Assembly (NCBI RefSeq): GCF_000485595.1
Contig: NW_014577682.1
Location: forward strand, 138,276 to 175,455
Reading direction: 5' to 3'
DNA: 37,180 nt
Origin: Priapulus caudatus
Taxonomy: Eukaryota > Priapulida > Priapulimorpha > Priapulimorphida > Priapulidae
The notes under the pieces are model-generated. The model was not told where the DNA came from. It ran no database searches and saw only the letters and a list, made by a program, of their open reading frames with translations. Position 1 is the stretch's first letter. Each line of letters starts with the position of its first letter. The position numbers and the translations under genes were made by a program. Below are positions 31,140-37,180 of this stretch, piece by piece.

Positions 31140-33403
31140 AGGAAGGTCGCACGGATTTTACGCTTGAGATTTTCACGGTGTCTCTTGAGTCAGATGCTGG
31201 CTGCACATGAAGATGGGGTTGAGGGTGGTGTACCTTCAGTAAGTGCATTTACTTTGAGTTGTTTTTCATGTGCATTGCATCTGGAGTTATTTATCTGAAG
31301 CATCAATTTTCGGTCATGTATTTTGCCCCTGAAAATGGTTTCTTTCGTCACGTCTCCACATGTTCAATCATGCAGTTGTTTGGCTCTCATCAAGGTCTTC
31401 TGGTTACTATGATCATATTGGCTCAGTGATTAATAAGGGGTGCACGGCCCGGTCTGATTTGCTACCCCTTGTACATTGTTTTCCAATATGCCATTGGTTA
31501 TGAAATGCCTTCCTTGCAGGAATGATGATTTTCCAGAACATATGCTCAATCGTTGTGAATATATAGTTTTGTACCATGTCATTCTCTTGCAGGAATGTAT
31601 TTCTTCTGTCATGAGTAATTCTTTGTACGTATGTAGGGAGCACATAATTTGTATCGAAACGCATATTTTAGCAATGATTGCGATTATTATTATCAATATA
31701 TTGGTGCAAATACTCAAGGATCTACATTTAGGTTCGTCTGTTGTTAACACAGCCAGGAGCTGTTTGTCCGGTGTTTTGTAAGCACTTCAAATATGACATT
31801 GGAGTCTCATGATATTGAATGAATAAGAAGAAATCTTTGAAATTATCGTAATTCTCGATTATAAGTCAACCCCGAAATTCATACAATCGTTACTTAATAG
31901 GCAGGAATTGCTCTAGGTGCCCAACCCCAACCAGACTCTTGCTGACCCGTTTTATTTTTAGATATGCATTGCAAAGTTTGTCTAAATTACGTGCGATTAG
32001 CAACTGGGTGGTAGAGAGTGCAAAATTCTATGTTGTAGAAACTCATGCGGAACTAATATAATTATTTAAAGGTGAAGGTATTTTATCTGCGTGCATCCAT
32101 AGCTATATTAATATAATGTTGCGGTCATTACTGTTGGCTTCATACTTTACATTTCTGACCCGTCTGCAGTAAGACCAGTCACTTATAAACGTATTCTCAT
32201 ATATACGTATGTACGTGAACGTGTACGTGACGTATCACACGTAATGTACGTGTGTCCATTGTTCTTCCATCTCCACTGACCGTAACCACTATTTAACTGA
32301 CAGTCATCGAAGGGTATATACATACATCTGTATATCTATCTCTCTTTTTCTCTCTCTAAATATATATATATATATATATATATGCATGCAGCTCATCATT
32401 TTTATAAAACCATCTGTGATCATGATTTATCTGTATTGTAATAACTATTTGTTCAGTGTATGATCTGTTTATTATATCACGCGGGGATAGTGTTGTATGT
32501 ATGTAAATAATCACATTTCTGTCCCTGGTTTCTATCTTGCGTACAACGTACGCACGGTAAAACTATGGAGGATAGGTGTAATAAATAGTTGTTATATGAT
32601 TCACATATACATGATGACGTGCATGTATCTACATATAGGTCTGCTGTAACCAAAACTTCATATATCAGAAGATTATTTTTGGATTTTTTTAATCTAATAT
32701 AGTTTCCTAGATTTTCTCCTATTTATTTTTAGCTGTTATCTTATGTTACTGAGATTTGCATTTCTACGCTTACGTTGACAACGCGTCTAGCAATGTACGT
32801 CGTGCACGTGCGTGCGTGGTGAAGCGAATGCCTGGCTACATAAGTAGAGATATCTACTAGCTGCTTTTGGGTTGAATAGTAGTTGCTAACTTTTGTAAAA
32901 ACCCTTTCTGCCTACTACGCAGTAAAGCATAGAGAATGTTTGCTAAGGTATAGGTGAAAAATTTAATACATTATTTTAGTAGTATCATTAATTAATTGGA
33001 ATGGGAATGAAACATAATATTGCATAGGTGTATGTGAGAATTGTGGTGGTGACATGATCGCCGAGTTACTGGCCTGGTTAGCTGCGTGAACCCATCCATG
33101 TAAGTGCATACCAATATTGACTTTCAGGGCCAGCAGGAGTGGAATCGTAAACCTGACACTGGTTTGCACCACATTATCGCGTCCTACGTGATACAATGCA
33201 TAAATTTACACATAATCTGACCGATAAGAAATTAATACAAAGTGTTTATTCAGCCTCAATATATATATATATGTATACGAGTCGATACTTGCAAGTCAGC
33301 CCCATAGTATACGGCGTGCGAGCTGAGCGGACGTTTTCATCACCAAGTATTGATTGGAGAGGTTGACTTTCTCAAGCGATATAAAAACCACTACAGTGTC
33401 AAT
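31140..33403. other. MAN1B1 3' flank and intergenic DNA
   Basis: AT-rich, no credible gene. Contains a (TA)n run near 32358-32383. A CGATTATAAGTCAACCCCGAAA near 31856 resembles a DNA-transposon end, but no partner is seen. Confidence 0.5.
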
Positions 33404-36400
33404 ATGAGCGCGTTTGAAGACTACCACCAAGTCTGCAATTACTATGACGAATTCAGGTACGAATTGTGTAATGATACAGATAGCATGACTAATTAAAAAG
33501 AAGACGTGTTAAGTATTCGCGGACGCATAAAAAAATTTTCCAGACGAGACGGCGGCGAGAATCGCAGCTGTGCTTGTCGACAATTATAAATAAGTTATGT
33601 ACGAGCGTCATACGTATCCAACATACGTATAAAACGTATCCGTAAACGTGTTTTCCTCCTGTGTGCGGCGTGCTCATACTTTGCGTTGTGTGGTATTGTC
33701 ATGCATTGCGTTGCGCACATGTTGTTACGACGCGTTGCGTTACTCTACGTTGCGCTATGGTACGACGCGTTGTGTTGCGTTACGCTACGTTGCATCGTGT
33801 TACGACGCGTTGTGTTGCGTTACGCTACGTTGCGTCATGTTACGACGCGTTGCGTTGCGTTACGCTACGCTGCGCTATGTTACGACGCGCTGCGCTATGA
33901 TACGACGCGTTGCGTTGCGTTGCGCACATGTTGTTACGACGTGTAACGTTGCATTACGCTACGTTGCGCCATGTTACGACACGTTGCGTTACGTGGCAGC
34001 TGGCGAGATGGGATGCAGCGGCGCTCTCTATTGTGTCAGCAATACTGGGTGAGGGCGTGCGCGGGACATTTTTAGCTCACCTTGACATCGTCAAGCTGAG
34101 CTAATGCCATGGGTCGTCGTCCGTCGTACGTCCGTGCGTGCGTCCGTCCGCCCGTCCGTCAACATTTTGCTACGGTCAACAATAACTCAGGAACCGTTTG
34201 ACCCACATGTTTGAAATTGGGTATAGTTGTTACTGCTATGCTCCCATATTAAACGTCCTATTTTGGAGCACGCCAGTCGACGTACTTTCGAGCCACGGCA
34301 ATTTTTTGCCAAAAATGGGAATTGCCATTAGTCAGTTGAGGCTCAGCGGATTTTGCTCATTTTTGGTATGTGAATGAATAAGGGCTAGGGGTTTTGATAT
34401 TAAAAAAAAAAATAATGCAAATTATGTAGGGTTTGGCAATTATATAGCATATTATATAGATACGCAGATAACAAACAGTCTGTGGTGTCACACTCGTCTG
34501 GTTCGTTTTACAAGATTTCATTGACAATATCTTTAATGCAAAATTCCTGCTATGAACATTATGATTTATACTATTATTATTATATTATTATTATTATGAT
34601 ATAATGATTTATGCTAAGAAACATCAAAGCGGGTATAGCGCCATCTACCGTCACAAATTGTGATTCATTTTGGTTTATAAATCTATATATAAAGTTGTTC
34701 AGCCGAATTTGTGTGTTCGCGCATAACTAGAGAACTCCGCAGCCTAGAGGAAAACTAAATATATTTTTAGAATCAGCACGTCAAAAAAGTTAAAAATTTA
34801 TAAGTTAAAAAGTTAAAAATTTATAAAAATTCTATTCATCAATAGATGGCGTACAGATTAACATTATACATCACATACGTGTGAATCCATTGTGTATCAC
34901 CATAACGTCCCAGTAGCCAAATGGATAAGGCATCGGACTCCTAAACCATTGATTTTCCGTTCGATTCCGACCTGGGGAAATTCTTTGTTTCTTTACTTTT
35001 GGACTGTTTATAAGTACTTCTGCCGTATTAACCGTTAATTTCAAAATTTTAATTTTTTTACCACATTTAAACGTTTATTAAAAATCTAGAATAAACTATG
35101 GTAGATGATAATGATAGCGCAAACTGACGGGAACACTTCACAGAAGCCTATGTAGCTTACTTGCTTCTCGAACGCCGTGAAGATGCGCCAGCCCATGTCC
35201 TGGTACTATATAATTTCATTTTATTATTTATAATTTTTGACTTTTTTATTTTAATGACATCTTTTCATTTTTTATTATTTTTTACTGTTGGGATGGGATG
35301 GCATGCGATGGGATGGGATGGCATGGCATGGCATGGGATAGGATGGGATGGCATGGCATGGCCTGGGATGCGATGAGATGGCATGCGATGGGATGGGATG
35401 GCATGGCATGGCCTGGGATGCGATGAGATGGCATGCGATGGGATGGGATGGCATGGCATGGCCTGGGATGCGATGAGATGGCATGCGATGGGATGGGATG
35501 GCATGGAATGCGATGGATGGATGCATGCATGGATGGATGCATGGATAGATAGATGGTTCGATTTTTTGGGTATTTTCCTTTCAACCAAGCGGTCACCAAC
35601 TGAGTAACGCCACTGATTTCCCCGGGCAACGCCGGGTATCCCGCTAGTTATTTATAATTTATATATGTTATTATTTATTATTTTTACATAAAAAATTACA
35701 CATAATTATCAAGAGTATATAATGGGAGTTCTCCCATATATACTCTTCGTTTCTATAATGTACGTCGATGGTTGCTGAATTAAAACTGACTTCTTCTCAC
35801 TCACTCATTTGTGTCCTTTTTTGTGGTGAGCTACAGTGTCATTGACACTTTCATTATGTTTAGCTTCGTGCGTTGAGTATCACACGTGCGAAATCCATCC
35901 GCAACACCGCCGCAACACAGCCGTAAAGCCTAGCGCAGACATGCGATTTTTGGTTGCTCGTCGCTGCAACCTAGCTGTAACTGCATGGTGCGGTTGGCTG
36001 CCACTGAACTTGGCGCATATCTATCTAGATCAATTTACCTAGACCTACCTACGTACTGATATAATTGTCGGTCAATATATAATAGTATTTTCATTAAAAA
36101 AAACAGACGACCCACGCCATATCGCCTGTGCTGGCCGCACCAGAAAACCCCGGTTACTAACCGTAATTGTAACGCACGTACGCACGCACAGACACACATG
36201 CGCACACACGCGCGCGCTTGCGCGCACGCATAAGCGTATCGCATTTACTCGTGTAAATGTTGAACCCCAAGTATTGCCAAAATTAGTATGAAAAAATATA
36301 CATGAAATATGTATTGGTATTGAATATTTGTGTCACGTTGGGTAGTAGTTGATCAAACAAGTCGTTATATTGCAACACATTTATTGACAAAAGTAAATTA

Positions 36401-37011
36401 TGAACATAATTATGGAACACTTTTAAAATGCGTTCTAACGTTCAGTTAAAATGTAGTGAGTTATTTACTTACGTTTTTACAGTGGTTTGTCACAAAAATG
36501 TGCGTGGGAAAACATCTTTAAGTTTAACCATTGCACTATTACATGTACCATGTACTATTACATGTAGAATATCAATATTAGGTTCAATTAAATTAAAAAT
36601 TTGTATTACTTTATAGCCTACTATTTATTACATTATTTACAAAAACTCTTTAATTATATGTATCGTGTACAAAGGTTATACAACCTTATATGCATATCGG
36701 TCAGGTGCATGATAATATAGGTAGTTTCTATTAACTGGAGCGATGTAATGTTTGTCAAGATAAGCCTATAGGTGTTCTTTGCCCCGTGTGTAAGCCGCAT
36801 ACAACTTTTTATATTGAATTTATGTACAAAAATGTGCGCTCATACGCGAGTAAATACGGTGGTATATACGGTATAACGTTTACTACGCTAACATACACTG
36901 ACCTATAGTACACCGGTGACTGTTGCAGGCATCCAGTAGGGGCGGAGACTGAGCTGAGAGCATTTTGTAGACTGGGAAAGCATTTAAAAGACGTCCATGT
37001 CGCAGACATTG
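33404..37011 (+). CDS. 5' part of a probable class I SAM-dependent methyltransferase gene (continues past the right edge)
   Basis: Two exons can be joined: 33404-33456 (ATG plus 17 codons plus AG, donor GTACGA) and 36929-37011 (acceptor TTGCAG, donor GTAAGC). They read in phase as MSAFEDYHQVCNYYDEFR, then HPVGAETELRAFC...DVHVADIG. This resembles the N-terminus of small animal methyltransferases, in which a [N/H]YDxxR-P-G segment leads into motif I (hydrophobic residues then an acidic residue and GxGxG). Here the exon breaks just after ADI-G, where the glycine-rich SAM loop would start in the next exon, outside the window. Only 45 residues are visible, so substrate and exact family cannot be named. 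The 3.5-kb intron 1 carries the Helitron and other repeats. Confidence 0.55.
33697..33995. repeat. 40-bp GTTACGACGCGTTG tandem repeat
   Basis: Units such as TTACGCTACGTTGCGTCATG followed by TTACGACGCGTTGTGTTGCG repeat about seven times, in intron 1 of the methyltransferase-like gene. Long plus-strand Cys/Arg/Leu frames here are repeat artefacts. Confidence 0.9.
34072..34440. mobile_element. GTCCGTCCG-type dispersed repeat with 5' hairpin
   Basis: It starts with a 33-nt hairpin (TTAGCTCACCTTGAC / GTCAAGCTGAGCTAA, one mismatch). GTCGTCCGTCG and GTCCGTCCGCCCGTCCGTCAAC follow, then CAGGAACCGTTTGACCCACATGTTTGAAATT. I recognise this architecture (TTAGCTCACC hairpin plus GTCCGTCCG) from repeats common in marine invertebrate genomes. 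The right boundary is approximate. Confidence 0.55.
34907..34978 (+). pseudogene. tRNA-Arg(CCT)-like pseudogene or SINE head
   Basis: 72 nt align to eukaryotic tRNA-Arg(CCU): A box TAGCCAAATGG, CTCCTAA anticodon loop, B box GTTCGATTCC, and an acceptor stem GTCCCAG/CTGGGGA. The G1-A72 end, D-stem, anticodon stem (three of five pairs) and T-stem carry mismatches, so a working tRNA is unlikely. The intact A and B boxes could still recruit Pol III. Confidence 0.65.
35162..35207 (-). pseudogene. 46-bp perfect antisense copy of MAN1B1 exon 12
   Basis: 35162-35207 equals the reverse complement of 30622-30667 at all 46 positions, and the match breaks immediately on both sides. The source encodes [16 protein letters not shown] of the mannosidase. 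It sits inside the Helitron and is GC-rich against AT-rich neighbours. Confidence 0.95.
35290..35552. repeat. GGGATGGCATG minisatellite inside the Helitron
   Basis: GGGATGGGATGGCATGGCATGGCCTGGGATGCGATGAGATGGCATGCGAT units of about 60 bp, three near-identical copies, then GGATGGATGCATG and GATAGATAGATGG. Met/His/Pro/Ser frames on both strands are artefacts. Confidence 0.9.
35711..35747. repeat. Hairpin just beyond the Helitron
   Basis: AAGAGTATATAATGGGAG and CTCCCATATATACTCTT pair around TT with a single bulged base. Confidence 0.75.
36170..36234. repeat. ACGCAC/GCGC purine-pyrimidine alternating tract
   Basis: Alternating GT/CA and CG dinucleotides, including ACACACGCGCGCGC. Such tracts can adopt Z-DNA. 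Confidence 0.7.
36235..36862. mobile_element. Possible MITE with ATTTACTCG-type inverted ends
   Basis: GCATTTACTCGTGTAAAT at 36240 and ACGCGAGTAAATACGGT near 36846 are imperfect inverted repeats (shared ATTTACTCG[TC]GTA). The interior is AT-rich without coding capacity. Ends and target site are not well defined. Confidence 0.4.
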
Positions 37012-37180
37012 GTAAGCAAGCTGGAAAGATTTTGCAAAAGAACAGATTTTGCAAAGAGTATTGAGTGAGGAAGGGGTTCGAGAGAAAGAGGGGGGGGAAG
37101 AAAGAGACTACGTAGGGTAGAGATTACTCTTTATAGTCACGTTACCCTCTTGCAATGGCAGTCTGAGCATCAGCGCCATT

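Larger units (their letters stand above)
34682..35647 (+). mobile_element. 966-bp non-autonomous Helitron
   Basis: The 5' end is TCTATATATAAAG directly after an A. The 3' end is CTAG directly before a T, preceded 7 nt upstream by the hairpin CCCGG-GCAACG-CCGGG (35621-35636). TC...CTAG, insertion between A and T, a 3' hairpin and no target duplication are the defining Helitron signs. It encodes no Rep/helicase. Cargo: a tRNA-Arg-like sequence (34907-34978), an antisense MAN1B1 exon fragment (35162-35207) and a GGATGGCATG minisatellite (35290-35552). It lies in intron 1 of the methyltransferase-like gene. Confidence 0.8.

Noticed and set aside
33379-33388. GATATAAAAA as TATA box of the methyltransferase-like gene
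   Set aside because: It lies only about 20 bp before the ATG, which would put transcription start after the start codon.
33648-34052. 134-codon Cys/Arg-rich frame
   Set aside because: Encoded by the 40-bp GTTACGACGCGTTG tandem repeat.
34907-34978. Functional tRNA-Arg gene
   Set aside because: Mismatches in all four stems and a location inside a Helitron.
35265-35629. Met/His/Pro/Ser frames on the minus strand
   Set aside because: Encoded by the GGGATGGCATG minisatellite in the Helitron.
35836-36042. 68-codon plus-strand frame
   Set aside because: No recognisable domain or splice context; chance frame in intron DNA.

Overview
This is eukaryotic nuclear DNA, most likely from a marine invertebrate animal. 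Conserved protein-coding exons with GT-AG boundaries are separated by long AT-rich introns full of microsatellites, minisatellites and small DNA transposons. The proteins are clearly metazoan orthologues. The exact phylum cannot be read from the window. A GTCCGTCCG-type dispersed repeat and a MITE ending in CTGTATACGC resemble repeats I associate with molluscs, lancelets and similar animals, which is only a hint.

Layout. (1) 1-9387, plus strand: TUBGCP4 (gamma-tubulin complex component 4), lacking its first exon (off the left edge) and one conserved internal segment. (2) 10641-15213, minus strand: an eight-exon HAX1-like gene, tail-to-tail with TUBGCP4. (3) 15214-15440: a 227-bp divergent promoter shared by HAX1 and the next gene, with an ETS/GABP-like GCGGAAGTGA. 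(4) 15441-30875, plus strand: a complete 12-exon MAN1B1 (ER class I alpha-1,2-mannosidase, GH47) model of 653 residues. (5) 33404-37011, plus strand: the first two exons of a gene resembling class I SAM-dependent methyltransferases, running off the right edge.

The genes are unrelated housekeeping functions (microtubule nucleation, mitochondrial/apoptosis adaptor, ER glycoprotein trimming and ERAD, probable methyl transfer). The only functional link the sequence suggests is the shared HAX1/MAN1B1 promoter.

The introns hold the more unusual material. MAN1B1 intron 1 carries several foldback elements, one with 283-bp arms. MAN1B1 intron 10 has a 72-bp satellite starting at the splice donor and split by a 3.7-kb pogo/Tigger-like insertion at a TA. 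MAN1B1 intron 11 has nested satellites and a MITE with a 3-bp target duplication. Intron 1 of the methyltransferase-like gene carries a 966-bp non-autonomous Helitron that contains a tRNA-Arg-like sequence and a perfect 46-bp antisense copy of MAN1B1 exon 12. That captured exon fragment is the most interesting thing in the window.

Two tandem-repeat tracts (about 3660-4425 and 24730-25820) have erratic one-base indels that may be consensus errors, so detail there should be distrusted.
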